Shown piece by piece: positions 45,028 through 53,665 of a stretch of DNA of 53,665 nt. The stretch covers positions 1 to 53,665 of the forward strand of contig JAQGKS010000231.1 of NCBI GenBank assembly GCA_028289965.1. The letters are read 5' to 3'. This stretch comes from Sphingomonas bacterium (lineage in GTDB: Bacteria; Pseudomonadota; Alphaproteobacteria; Sphingomonadales; Sphingomonadaceae). Position 1 is the stretch's first letter. The number at the start of each line of letters is the position of its first letter. Below the pieces are notes generated by a model. It saw only the letters and a program-made list of their open reading frames with translations. It ran no database searches and was not told the DNA's origin. A program made the position numbers and the translations under genes.

Positions 45028-46590
45028 TCACTCCCACTCGATCGTGCCGGGCGGCTTTGACGTGAAATCGTAGGTCACGCGGTTGATGCCGTTGACCTCG
45101 TTGACGATGCGCGTCGCCACCCGGCCGAGGAAGGCCGCGTCGAACGGATAGACGTCGGCGGTCATCCCGTCGGTCGAGGTCACCGCCCGTAGCGCACAGA
45201 CATTCTCATAGGTCCGCCCGTCGCCCATCACACCGACCGACCGCACCGGCAGCAGCACGGCGAAGGCCTGCCAGATCGCATCGTACAGCCCGGCCGCGCG
45301 AATCTCCTCGAGATAGACGCTGTCGGCGCGGCGCAGGATGTCGCACCGCTCCTTGGTGACCTCGCCGGGGATGCGGATCGCCAGCCCCGGCCCGGGGAAC
45401 GGGTGGCGGCCGACGAAGATGTCCGGCAGCCCCAGTTCGCGGCCCAGCTCGCGCACCTCGTCCTTGAACAGCTCGCGCAGCGGCTCGACGAGCTTCATGT
45501 TCATCCGCTCGGGCAGGCCGCCGACGTTGTGATGGCTCTTGATCGTCACCGACGGTCCGCCGGTGAAGCTGACGCTTTCGATCACGTCGGGATAGAGCGT
45601 GCCCTGGGCGAGGAACTCGGCCCCGCCGATCTTGCGCGCCTCGTCCTCGAACACCTCGATGAAGGTCTTGCCGATGAACTTGCGCTTGGCCTCGGGATCG
45701 GTGACCCCCTTCAACCCGTTCAGGAACAGCGTCTCGGCGTTCACATGGACCAGCGGAATATGATAATGTTCGCGGAACAGGCCGACCACCTGGTCCGCCT
45801 CTCCCGACCGCATCAGCCCGTGATCGACGAACACGCAGGTCAGCTGGTCGCCGATCGCCTCGTGGATCAGCACCGCCGCCACCGCCGAGTCGACGCCGCC
45901 CGATAGCCCGCAGATCACCCGTGCGCTGCCGACCTGCTCGCGGATCTCGGCGACCTTGGCGGCGCGGAATTCGGCCATCGTCCAGTCGCCGGTCAGGCCG
46001 CAGACATGGCGGGCGAAGTTGGCGATCAGCTTGCCGCCATCCGGGGTGTGGACCACCTCGGGATGGAATTGCACGCCGTAGAAGCGCCGCGTCTCGTCGG
46101 CGGTGACGGCGAACGGCGCGCCGTCCGACACGGCCACCGGCACGAACCCCTCGGGCAGCGCATCGACCTTGTCGCCGTGGCTCATCCACACCTGGTGCCG
46201 CTCGCCGTCGTGCCACAGTCCGTCGAACAGTGCGCAGCGGTTGGCCACGGTGATGAACGCCCGGCCGAACTCGCGGTGGTCGGCCGCCTGGACGACCGAT
46301 CCGCCGAGCTGGGCGCACATCGTCTGCTGGCCGTAGCAGATGCCGAGGATCGGGATGCCCGCCTCGAAGAAATGCTGGGGCACCCGCGGGCTGCCGGCAT
46401 CGACCACCGAGGCAGGGCCGCCGGAGAGGATGATCCCGCGCGGGGAGAGGCGCTGAAACGCTTCTTCCGCGGCGTTGAAGGGGGCGATCTCGCTATAGAC
46501 GCCGGCTTCGCGCACGCGGCGGGCGATGAGCTGGGTGACCTGGCTGCCGAAGTCGACGATCAGGATCGAGTCTTGGGGATGGACTGTCAT
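45028..46590 (-). CDS. guaA: GMP synthase (glutamine-hydrolysing)
   Basis: Converts XMP to GMP. 520 residues, full length. Class I glutaminase with GICYGQQTM nucleophile cysteine and [11 protein letters not shown]-pyrophosphatase with [13 protein letters not shown]-terminal dimerisation domain ending [17 protein letters not shown]. The last codons read ATC GAG TGG GAG TGA, the conserved 3' end used as an attachment site by guaA-specific islands. An integrase relic lies 195 bases downstream, so the gene was probably once a target and its 3' end remains intact. Confidence 0.97.
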   Translation of the reverse strand: MTVHPQDSILIVDFGSQVTQLIARRVREAGVYSEIAPFNAAEEAFQRLSPRGIILSGGPASVVDAGSPRVPQHFFEAGIPILGICYGQQTMCAQLGGSVVQAADHREFGRAFITVANRCALFDGLWHDGERHQVWMSHGDKVDALPEGFVPVAVSDGAPFAVTADETRRFYGVQFHPEVVHTPDGGKLIANFARHVCGLTGDWTMAEFRAAKVAEIREQVGSARVICGLSGGVDSAVAAVLIHEAIGDQLTCVFVDHGLMRSGEADQVVGLFREHYHIPLVHVNAETLFLNGLKGVTDPEAKRKFIGKTFIEVFEDEARKIGGAEFLAQGTLYPDVIESVSFTGGPSVTIKSHHNVGGLPERMNMKLVEPLRELFKDEVRELGRELGLPDIFVGRHPFPGPGLAIRIPGEVTKERCDILRRADSVYLEEIRAAGLYDAIWQAFAVLLPVRSVGVMGDGRTYENVCALRAVTSTDGMTADVYPFDAAFLGRVATRIVNEVNGINRVTYDFTSKPPGTIEWE

Positions 46591-46680
46591 GACCGGCGGA
46601 TAAGGTCAGCGCCGCGCACTGTCCAGCGCCTGCCGCTTCGGCGATGCGACGCGAACGGGCGGCGGCGCGAAAAACCCGGC

Positions 46681-48777
46681 TCAGCCGGTCGCCCGCGCCA
46701 TCCCGGTCCAATAGGCCGTGAACGCCCAAAGATCGGCAAATTCCTCGATCAGCTTGGCGGTGGGCTTGCCAGCACCATGACCGGCGCGCGTCTCGATCCG
46801 GATCAGGCGCGGGCGGGAGCCGAGATCGGCGGCCTGCAACGCGGCGGCATATTTGAAGCTGTGGCCGGGCACGACCCGATCGTCGGTGTCGGCGGTGGTC
46901 ACCAGGATCGCCGGATACTCAGCCGCACGGCGAATATTATGGTAGGGCGAATAAGCCAGCAAGGCGCGGAAATCGGCCTCGCGCGCGGGATCGCCATAAT
47001 CGTCGATCCAGTAGCGCCCGGCGGTGAAGCGGCTGAACCGCAGCATGTCCATCACCCCGACCGCGGGCAAGGCGACCGCGAACAGGTCCGGCCGCTGGTT
47101 GACGACCGCGCCGACGAGCAGGCCGCCATTCGATCCGCCGCGGATCGCCAGCTTGTCCGGGCGGGTCACGCCCTGCCCAATCAGATATTCGGCGGCCGCG
47201 ATGAAATCGTCGAAGCTGTTCTGCTTGTTGGCGAGGCGCCCGCCATCGTGCCAGCTCTTGCCATATTCGCCGCCACCACGGATCGACGCCTGGGCATAGA
47301 CTCCGCCCATCTCCATCCAGGCTAGGTTCGCGACCGAGAAGGCCGGGGTCAGCGAAATGTTGAACCCGCCATAGCCGTAGAGGATCGTCGGCGCGCCCGC
47401 CGACAGGTCGAGCCCGCGGCGGTGGACGACGAACATCGGCACCCGCACGCCGTCCTTGGACGCATAGAAATGCTGCGCCACGACATAGTCATCGGGGTCG
47501 AAGCCGACCTTGGGCTCGGCGAAGGGCGTGACCTCGCCAAGAGCGCTGTCCAAGTGATAGATGCGCGTCGGCGTGGCGAAGCTGGTAAAGGCGAAAAAGG
47601 TCTCCGGATCGCCCGCCTCGCCGTCGAAGCCGGAAACCGAGCCGATCCCCGGCAGCATGACGGTGCCCATCGGCTTGCCCGCGCGGGTGAACAGCCGGGC
47701 CTCGCTGCCCGCGTCCACGAGGTAGGAGGCGATCAGCCGGTCGCCGACCAGCGACGCCGATTCCAGCGTCGCGGCATCCTCGCCGACGATCTCGTGCGTG
47801 ATCCGCGACGTGCTGAGCGCGTCGATCGCGACGATCCGCTGGCGCGGCGCATCGAGGTTGGTGACGAAATAGAGCAAGGTGCCGTGCACCCCGGCGAGCT
47901 GCCAATTATGCTCGAGGTTGCGCACCAGCGTGCGCGGCCGCGCTGTGCCGCTGGTCAGGTCGAGCAGCGTGACCTCGATCCGCGCCTCGGTGCCCTCGGA
48001 CGACGAGATCACCAGCCAGTGACCGTCCTGCGTCACCTCCGCGACATGGTTCAGCTTGGGCCGGTCGCGCGTCGCATAGACCAGCCGGTCGCTCGCCTGG
48101 GGCGTGCCGACCTGATGGAAGTAGATTGCGTGGTTGAGGTTGAGCGACTGGTGCGCGCCATCCTCCTCCGGCTCCGGAAAGCGCGAATAGAAAAAGCCCG
48201 AGCCGTTCCGCGCCCAGGCGATCGCCGAGAATTTGACCCAGCGCACCGCGTCGGCAAGCGTCTCGCCGCTGTCGACGTCGAGCACCCGCAGGGTCCGCCA
48301 GTCGCTCCCGCCATCCTGCACCGTATAAGCGACGCGCCGGCCGTCCTGCGACGCCTTCCATTCGCCAAGCGCGGTCGCCCCGTCGTCGGACCAGGCGTTG
48401 GGATCGAGCAGCAGCCGGCCTTCGCCCGACAGGCCCTCGCGCACGAACAAGGTCGCCTGGTTCTGCAGGCCATCGTTGCGCATGTAGAAATAGCGCCCGC
48501 CCCGCCCTTCGGGGATGCCGAAACGCTCGAAATCCCATAATTCGGTCAGCCGCGCGGCGATCTCGGCGTGGCCGGGCAAGGTGGCGAGATAGGCCGAGGT
48601 CGCCTCGTTCTGCGCATCGACCCAGGCGCGGACGGCGGGATCGACGCGCACGTCATTCTCAAGCCAGCGATATGGATCGGCGACCATCTCGTCGAACAAT
48701 GTCTCGACGACGGCGCCGCGCGCACTCACCGGATAGGTGATCGCCGGCGCTTCGGCATGGGCGGAATCGTCGCTCAT
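46681..48777 (-). CDS. Prolyl oligopeptidase family S9 peptidase
   Basis: 698 residues from ATG 48777; ATG 48822 would add 15. N-terminal seven-blade propeller begins DPYRWLEND and gates a C-terminal alpha/beta hydrolase domain with the catalytic serine in RGGSNGGLLVG, the aspartate in TTADTDDRVVPGHS and the histidine in RAGHGAGKP. It cleaves short proline-containing peptides. No signal peptide is evident from the chosen start, so it may be cytoplasmic; the longer start does not add one either. It lies 90 bases before guaA in the same direction but without overlap. Confidence 0.92.
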   Translation of the reverse strand: MSDDSAHAEAPAITYPVSARGAVVETLFDEMVADPYRWLENDVRVDPAVRAWVDAQNEATSAYLATLPGHAEIAARLTELWDFERFGIPEGRGGRYFYMRNDGLQNQATLFVREGLSGEGRLLLDPNAWSDDGATALGEWKASQDGRRVAYTVQDGGSDWRTLRVLDVDSGETLADAVRWVKFSAIAWARNGSGFFYSRFPEPEEDGAHQSLNLNHAIYFHQVGTPQASDRLVYATRDRPKLNHVAEVTQDGHWLVISSSEGTEARIEVTLLDLTSGTARPRTLVRNLEHNWQLAGVHGTLLYFVTNLDAPRQRIVAIDALSTSRITHEIVGEDAATLESASLVGDRLIASYLVDAGSEARLFTRAGKPMGTVMLPGIGSVSGFDGEAGDPETFFAFTSFATPTRIYHLDSALGEVTPFAEPKVGFDPDDYVVAQHFYASKDGVRVPMFVVHRRGLDLSAGAPTILYGYGGFNISLTPAFSVANLAWMEMGGVYAQASIRGGGEYGKSWHDGGRLANKQNSFDDFIAAAEYLIGQGVTRPDKLAIRGGSNGGLLVGAVVNQRPDLFAVALPAVGVMDMLRFSRFTAGRYWIDDYGDPAREADFRALLAYSPYHNIRRAAEYPAILVTTADTDDRVVPGHSFKYAAALQAADLGSRPRLIRIETRAGHGAGKPTAKLIEEFADLWAFTAYWTGMARATG

Positions 48778-48847
48778 CGCGGCGACCGGCGGCTGGAAAG
48801 GGTGACCATGGCCGCCATGCATGGCGCAACTGGCTGGTCCAGACAAG

Positions 48848-48881
48848 AAAAGAGCCGCCAGGGCACGGGGCCCGGCGGCTC
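48848..48881 (-). terminator. Terminator of the rpsM-rplQ operon
   Basis: On the minus strand GAGCCGCC (48881-48874) pairs with GGCGGCTC (48859-48852) and is followed by TTTT at 48851-48848 and further T-rich sequence. It lies 54 bases after the rplQ stop and before the peptidase start. Confidence 0.85.
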
Positions 48882-48934
48882 AAATCGGTACGAACCGGAT
48901 CGATCCGATCGGCAGGACGCCGATCGGCGGGCGA

Positions 48935-49354
48935 TCAGGCGGCTTCGTCCATCTCGTCGTTCATCACCGGACCCGAATCCTGGCCCTTGGCCGAGACGTC
49001 GCGATCGACGAACTCGATGATCGCCATCGGCGCGGCATCGGAGGCGCGGATATTGGCCTTGATGATGCGGGTGTAGCCGCCGGCACGGTCGGCATAACGG
49101 CCGGCCATCACGTCGAACAGCTTCACCAGCTGCGTGTCGTCCAGCAGCCGCGCATGGGCGAGGCGGCGGTTGGCGAGGCCACCCTTCTTGGCGAGGGTGA
49201 TCAGCTTCTCGACGTAGGGGCGAAGCTCCTTCGCCTTGGCGAGGGTCGTCGTGATCTGCTCATGCTTGATGAGCGCGGCCGCCTGGTTGCGGAACAGGGC
49301 CGTACGATGGCTCGAGGTCCGCTGAAGCTTACGACCGCCGTTGCGATGACGCAT
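48935..49354 (-). CDS. rplQ: 50S ribosomal protein L17
   Basis: 139 residues. N-terminus [20 protein letters not shown] is diagnostic of L17, followed by [31 protein letters not shown]. The acidic C-terminal tail ([10 protein letters not shown]) extends a little beyond the short E. coli core. It is the last gene of the S13-S11-alpha-L17 operon, 117 bases after rpoA. Confidence 0.97.
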   Translation of the reverse strand: MRHRNGGRKLQRTSSHRTALFRNQAAALIKHEQITTTLAKAKELRPYVEKLITLAKKGGLANRRLAHARLLDDTQLVKLFDVMAGRYADRAGGYTRIIKANIRASDAAPMAIIEFVDRDVSAKGQDSGPVMNDEMDEAA

Positions 49355-49471
49355 AATTCTTACTCCGTTCGTCCGGAGGCCGTGTCAGGCACCTCCGGCC
49401 AGGCGGTGACAATGGGGCACCGCCCAAACCCCTGCGATACGCCCTCCCCCGCCAAGCGGGAGAGGAGCGGA

Positions 49472-50530
49472 TCAGAATTCCTGTTCGAGGCGCTTGGCCA
49501 TTTCCTCGATATTCTCGGGCGGCCAGCCGGGGATTTCCATGCCCAGGCGCAGCCCCATCGAAGCCAGCACTTCCTTGATCTCGTTCAAGGACTTGCGGCC
49601 GAAATTCGGGGTGCGCAGCATCTCTGCCTCGGTCTTCTGCACCAGATCGCCGATGTAGATGATGTTGTCGTTCTTGAGGCAGTTGGCCGAACGCACCGAC
49701 AGTTCGAGCTCGTCGACCTTCTTGAGCAGGTAGCGATTGAGCTGGTTGCTGTCGCCCTCCGGCTCGCCGACGGGCTGAACCATCGACACACCGGTCGGCG
49801 CCGTGCTCGGCACCATCGCGTCGTCGAAGTGGACGAACAGCTGGAGCTGATCCTGCAAGATCCGCGCGGCATAGCCGATCGCATCCTCAGGCGTCAGCGT
49901 GCCGTCGGTCTCGACGGTCAGCGTCAGCTTGTCATAGTCGAGTTCCTGGCCGACGCGGGTGTTTTCCACCTTGTAGGCGACCTGGCGAACCGGCGAGTAG
50001 AGCGCATCGATCGGGATCAGGCCGATCGGCGCATCCAGCGGACGGTTGTTGGCGGAAGGCACATAGCCCTTACCGATGTCGGCGGTCAGCTCCATGTTGA
50101 GCGTCGCGCCTTCGTCGAGATGGCAGATCACCAGCTCAGGGTTCATCACTTCGATGTCGCCGGTGGTGGCGATGTGGCCCGCGGTAACCTCGGCCGGTCC
50201 GGTCGCCGACAGCTGAAGGCGCTTCGGCCCTTCGCCCTGCATCCGCAGTGCGATCTGCTTGACGTTCAGAACGATGTCCGTCACGTCCTCCCGCACGCCG
50301 GTCAGGCTCGAAAACTCATGCAGCACGTTTTCGATCTTGATCGAGGTGACCGCCGCGCCCTGCAGGGACGACAACAGCACCCGGCGCAGCGAGTTGCCGA
50401 GCGTCAGGCCGAAGCCGCGCTCCAGCGGCTCGGCGACGAAGGTTGCGCGACGCCGCGCATCGCCGCCAGCCTTCTTCTCCAGGCCACTCGGCTTCTTCAT
50501 TTCCTGCCAGTTTTTGGCGTTGACAGCCAT
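49472..50530 (-). CDS. rpoA: RNA polymerase alpha subunit
   Basis: 352 residues. N-terminal dimerisation domain ([20 protein letters not shown]) and C-terminal DNA/activator-binding domain ([33 protein letters not shown]) joined by a linker. The operon order rpsK-rpoA-rplQ is the usual one in alphaproteobacteria. Confidence 0.98.
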   Translation of the reverse strand: MAVNAKNWQEMKKPSGLEKKAGGDARRRATFVAEPLERGFGLTLGNSLRRVLLSSLQGAAVTSIKIENVLHEFSSLTGVREDVTDIVLNVKQIALRMQGEGPKRLQLSATGPAEVTAGHIATTGDIEVMNPELVICHLDEGATLNMELTADIGKGYVPSANNRPLDAPIGLIPIDALYSPVRQVAYKVENTRVGQELDYDKLTLTVETDGTLTPEDAIGYAARILQDQLQLFVHFDDAMVPSTAPTGVSMVQPVGEPEGDSNQLNRYLLKKVDELELSVRSANCLKNDNIIYIGDLVQKTEAEMLRTPNFGRKSLNEIKEVLASMGLRLGMEIPGWPPENIEEMAKRLEQEF

Positions 50531-50615
50531 GGGCTAAGTCCCCTTGGGATTGGGCGGAGGCGCGTCCGCCTCGGCCGAAAGCACAAGCGGGGGTGCGACC
50601 ACCCCCGCAGAATAA

Positions 50616-51005
50616 TCAGACCCGGCGGCGCTTCGACGGCCGCACGCCATTGTGCGGGATCGGCGTCACGTCGCGGATGGAAGTGATGTGGAAACCAACG
50701 GCCTGGAGCGCGCGCAGGGCCGACTCGCGGCCCGAACCGGGGCCCTTGACCTCGACTTCGATGGTCCGCACGCCATGCTCGGCGGCCTTCTTGCCGGCGT
50801 CCTCGGCGGCGACCTGCGCGGCGTATGGCGTCGACTTGCGGCTGCCCTTGAAGCCCATCATGCCGGCCGAGGACCACGCGATGGCGTTGCCCTGGGCGTC
50901 GGTGATGGTGATCATGGTGTTGTTGAAGCTGGCGTTCACATGCGCGACGCCGGAGGTGATGTTCTTGCGCTCGCGCTTCTTGATGCGCTGGGGTTCGCGT
51001 GCCAT
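50616..51005 (-). CDS. rpsK: 30S ribosomal protein S11
   Basis: 129 residues. Basic head with [20 protein letters not shown], then [20 protein letters not shown] and the C-terminal [10 protein letters not shown] typical of S11, which lies on the 30S platform. It is 82 bases after rpsM and 85 before rpoA. Confidence 0.98.
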   Translation of the reverse strand: MAREPQRIKKRERKNITSGVAHVNASFNNTMITITDAQGNAIAWSSAGMMGFKGSRKSTPYAAQVAAEDAGKKAAEHGVRTIEVEVKGPGSGRESALRALQAVGFHITSIRDVTPIPHNGVRPSKRRRV

Positions 51006-51087
51006 TTTTCTCTGATCCTACTGAAGTTGCCGCTGCACCGGCCGGGGCGCGCCATTGCGGCGCGACGCCCGGAGCCGGCGGGGCCGA

Positions 51088-51456
51088 TTACTTCTTCTTG
51101 CCGGCGATCGGCTTGGCCTTGCCCTTGCGGGTGCGCGCATTGGTATGCGTGCGCTGGCCGCGAACGGGCAGGCCCTTGCGGTGACGCAGGCCGCGATAGC
51201 AAGCGAGGTCCATCAGACGCTTGATGTTCATCGCCACCTGGCGGCGAAGATCGCCTTCCACGGTGTGGCCGGCGTCGATCGCCTCGCGGATGTGCAGGAC
51301 TTCCTGATCGGACAGGTCCTGAACGCGACGCTCGGGCGCGATGCCGAGCTGGGCAGTCAACTGCTTGGCCTTGGTCGGGCCGATGCCGTGAATGTAGGTC
51401 AGCGCGATCTCGACGCGCTTGTTGGTCGGGATATTCACACCCGCGATACGTGCCAT
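51088..51456 (-). CDS. rpsM: 30S ribosomal protein S13
   Basis: 122 residues. [20 protein letters not shown] at the start, [13 protein letters not shown] helix-two-turns-helix, and the basic tail [18 protein letters not shown] that reaches the P-site tRNA. The open frame extends upstream of ATG 51456, but the family N-terminus fixes the start. It heads the operon; a promoter candidate lies about 120 bases upstream. Confidence 0.98.
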   Translation of the reverse strand: MARIAGVNIPTNKRVEIALTYIHGIGPTKAKQLTAQLGIAPERRVQDLSDQEVLHIREAIDAGHTVEGDLRRQVAMNIKRLMDLACYRGLRHRKGLPVRGQRTHTNARTRKGKAKPIAGKKK

Positions 51457-51836
51457 GTCTCTTGTTTCTCCTGCTCCACAGGCGGCTGGCCACCACCCAT
51501 CTCGACGCTGCACCCGGGAAGAACGAAAGCCGGCGCGCGCGAAAGCGCCGCCGGTGCCGGTCTGTCGGGAGGTTGCGCAATTAGGTGTACGCCGCCCGCC
51601 TGTCAAGCCGCGGAACGCAGCGTTCGGGCAAGCAGACCCTCTACCCTCCCCGCCCGCCGCCAGCAATATGACAGGCGGCGGCTCGTCGTCCTGCCGTGCC
51701 TGCCTCGGGGCGGCTTGACGCCACCCGGCCGCGGTGCTTCGCCTGCATTTACGCGGGTGACGCGCCGGTCCGCCGGTCCGGCCACGCGGAACGGCGCCGC
51801 TGACGGTGCCGCGGCCGGGCAAGAAGGGGGCGTAGG
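51457..51836. other. Divergent intergenic region between rpsM and the glutaminase gene
   Basis: 380 bases. It holds the rpsM promoter candidate (51578-51606) and about 120 bases of rpsM leader. The rest, 51607-51836, has no recognised gene or clear promoter for the plus-strand glutaminase. An open frame on the minus strand here is only an extension of rpsM. Confidence 0.6.
51578..51606 (-). promoter_or_regulatory. Candidate rpsM operon promoter
   Basis: On the minus strand a perfect TTGACA (51606-51601) is followed by 17 bases and TAATTG (51583-51578). The -35 is strong, the -10 weak. It lies about 120 bases upstream of the rpsM ATG, in otherwise empty DNA. Confidence 0.55.
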
Positions 51837-53665
51837 ATGGCCAACGCGCAGCCGGTGCCCGGTCCGATCGATGCATGGCTTTCGGGGCTGCTCGAACGGG
51901 TCCGGCCGATCGTCGGCGGGGCGCCGGCCACCTATATCCCCGAATTGGGCAAGGCCGATCCGGGGCTGTTCGGCATCGCCCTCGCGACGGTCGATGGCAC
52001 CATCTACACCGCGGGCGACGCCGGCCACCGCTTCACCATCCAGTCGATCTCCAAGGCCTTCGTCTACGCCCACGCGCTCGACCGGCTGGGGCGCGAGGAA
52101 GTGTTGCGCCATGTCGGCGTCGAGCCGACCGGCGAAAGCTTCAATTCGATCAGCCTCGACCAGGTTCACAACCGCCCGTTCAATCCGATGGTCAATGCCG
52201 GCGCGATCGCCACCGCCGAACTGATCGAGGGCGACAGTGCCGAGGCGCGGCGGGCAGCGCTCGCCGCGCTGATGGCGCGCTTCGCCGGCCGCCAGCTCAA
52301 GCTCGACGAGGCGGTCTACCTGTCGGAAAAGGCGACCGGGCACCGCAATCGGGCGATCGCCTGGATGATGCTCAATTCAGGCATGATCACGCGCGATCCC
52401 GAAGAGGTGCTCGACCTCTATTTCCGGCAATGCTCGCTGCTCGTCGATTGCCGCGATCTGGCGGTAATGGGGGCGACGATCGCCAATGACGGGGTCAATC
52501 CGCGCACCGGCGCGCGCGCCCTCGCCCGCAACCATGTGCCCGACGTGCTGACCGTGATGAACATGTGCGGCATGTATAATTATGCCGGCCAATGGTCGTA
52601 CGAGATCGGCCTGCCAGCGAAGAGCGGGGTTTCGGGCGCGATCCTGCTCGTCATCCCTGGCCAGGCGGGAATCGCGATCTATTCGCCCCCGATCGACGGC
52701 AACGGCAACAGCGTGCGCGGGGTCGCCGCGGCGCATGAGATCGCCAGCGCGTTCGGCCTCCACATCTTCGCCACCCATCCCAACGTCCGCAACGTCGTGC
52801 GCGCCGAATATCGCGGCGATCGCTTTCGATCCAAGCGCGCCCGCCGCCACGCCGAACTGGCCCTGCTCCAGCGCGAGGGCGCGCGGATCCGCGTCCTCGA
52901 GGTACAGGGCGCGCTCTATTTCGGGTCGACCGAGCGGCTGGTGCGCCGCGCCGCCGAACTCGGCGTCCAGGCGGATTATCTGATCGTCGATCTGCGCCGC
53001 GTCCTGTCCGCGGATCTCGCCGCCTGCCGCCTGCTCGCGGGCCTCGCCCGGTCGCTCGCCGCGCGCGGCACGACGCTGATATTCTCCCATCTCACGCCGG
53101 ATGGGCCGCTGGCCCCGCTCCACGCCGCGATCGTGGCGGAGCCCGGCGACGATGCCCTGATCGCGCTGGATCGCGATGCCGCGCTCGAGCAATGCGAGGA
53201 TCGACTGATCGCGCTGCACGGCGGCCCGACCCAGGCCGCGATCCACGCCTTCGCCGATCTGGACATCGTTCAGGGCCTGTCGGCCGAGGCGGTGGCGCAG
53301 GTGGAAGCGCTCGCCATCCCGCTCACCTTCCAGGCTGGCGAGGCGATTGCGCGCGAGGATGAGGATGCGCGGCTGTTCTTCGCGATCGCCCGCGGGTCCG
53401 CCAGCATCCGCCTGCCCGTCGCGGGCGATCCCAAGCGGTCGATCCGGGTCAGCGCGGTCGGCCCGGGGATGAGTTGTGGCGAGATGGCGCTGATCGAGCG
53501 CGGGCGCAGATCCGCCGACATCATCGCCGACGAGGAGGTCCAGGCGTTCGGGTTCCGGATCGAGGATTTCGACGCGCTCGGCCGCCGCCACCCGGAGGTG
53601 CTGATCCGCATCATCGGCAACATCACCCGCGATCTCGCCGAGCGCCTGCGGCTGGCCAATAACGA
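51837..53665 (+). CDS. glsA: Glutaminase fused to STAS and cyclic-nucleotide-binding domains (partial)
   Basis: 609 codons to the window edge with no stop yet. Residues about 1-305 are a serine-dependent glutaminase converting glutamine to glutamate and ammonia: [14 protein letters not shown] carries the S-x-x-K pair, with [12 protein letters not shown] and [15 protein letters not shown]. About 335-425 is a STAS domain ([35 protein letters not shown]). About 480-600 is a CRP-like cNMP-binding domain ([13 protein letters not shown]; phosphate-binding cassette [15 protein letters not shown] with the expected Glu and Arg). No DNA-binding helix is seen in the part present. GGGGGCGTAGG precedes the ATG. 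Confidence 0.92.
   Translation, partial: MANAQPVPGPIDAWLSGLLERVRPIVGGAPATYIPELGKADPGLFGIALATVDGTIYTAGDAGHRFTIQSISKAFVYAHALDRLGREEVLRHVGVEPTGESFNSISLDQVHNRPFNPMVNAGAIATAELIEGDSAEARRAALAALMARFAGRQLKLDEAVYLSEKATGHRNRAIAWMMLNSGMITRDPEEVLDLYFRQCSLLVDCRDLAVMGATIANDGVNPRTGARALARNHVPDVLTVMNMCGMYNYAGQWSYEIGLPAKSGVSGAILLVIPGQAGIAIYSPPIDGNGNSVRGVAAAHEIASAFGLHIFATHPNVRNVVRAEYRGDRFRSKRARRHAELALLQREGARIRVLEVQGALYFGSTERLVRRAAELGVQADYLIVDLRRVLSADLAACRLLAGLARSLAARGTTLIFSHLTPDGPLAPLHAAIVAEPGDDALIALDRDAALEQCEDRLIALHGGPTQAAIHAFADLDIVQGLSAEAVAQVEALAIPLTFQAGEAIAREDEDARLFFAIARGSASIRLPVAGDPKRSIRVSAVGPGMSCGEMALIERGRRSADIIADEEVQAFGFRIEDFDALGRRHPEVLIRIIGNITRDLAERLRLANN

Noticed and set aside
1-53665. CRISPR arrays, tRNA/rRNA genes, intact transposases, toxin-antitoxin pairs
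   Set aside because: Looked for repeats with regular spacers, cloverleaf-like segments and DDE/HUH motifs on both strands by eye; none was convincing. A tRNAscan or Infernal run could still find a short RNA.

Overview
The window looks like chromosome of a high-GC alphaproteobacterium, most likely a Sphingomonas or close relative (Sphingomonadaceae). The grounds are strong GC bias, a complete meso-diaminopimelate type dcw cluster, the rpsM-rpsK-rpoA-rplQ block, the yfgM-bamB-der order, and a FecIR/TonB-receptor set. No species can be named from sequence alone. No rRNA, tRNA, CRISPR array or intact insertion sequence was recognised.

Layout. (1) 1-12159, minus strand: division and cell-wall (dcw) cluster in transcription order mraZ, rsmH, ftsL, ftsI, murE, murF, mraY, murD, ftsW, murG, murC (cut by the window edge). 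Nearly every junction is a start/stop overlap. The leader 12160-12575 carries a four-repeat MraZ-type operator and two DnaA-box matches. (2) 12576-19844: a small anchored protein, cysteine synthase, an MliC-like lipoprotein with a clean terminator, purL, a hemerythrin-domain protein, a DUF418 membrane protein, and the iron-storage pair bfd-bfr behind a Fur-like operator. (3) 19845-26488: the outer-membrane/ribosome-assembly operon yfgM-bamB-der with a coupled TusA-like gene, then panB, then a divergent dehydrogenase/Gfo-Idh-MocA pair. (4) 26489-45027: accessory-looking block between two gene-poor stretches. It holds PAP2, PepSY and a tripartite RND pump (outer-membrane factor, fusion protein, permease); a small glycan locus (TagF-like transferase, Wzx-like flippase, asparagine synthase, GT4 glycosyltransferase); and an ECF sigma-FecR-TonB receptor-DUF2141 unit. 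Its right end carries a broken tyrosine-integrase gene next to the 3' end of guaA, a known integration hotspot. (5) 45028-51456, minus strand: guaA, a prolyl oligopeptidase, then rplQ, rpoA, rpsK, rpsM. (6) 51837-53665, plus strand: a glutaminase fused to STAS and cyclic-nucleotide-binding domains, cut by the window edge.

How the parts work together. Block 1 makes lipid II and the septal synthase and can be autoregulated through MraZ. Block 3 inserts outer-membrane proteins and matures ribosomes. Block 4 adds envelope functions: export, surface glycan and ligand-sensed TonB uptake. The most informative non-gene signals are the MraZ/DnaA sites, the Fur-like site and the 26-bp palindrome in bfd-bfr, and the integrase remnant with a degenerate att-like repeat beside guaA. 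I saw no clear wholly new system. The best candidates for follow-up are the glycan locus, the FecIR-receptor-DUF2141 unit and the glutaminase fusion.
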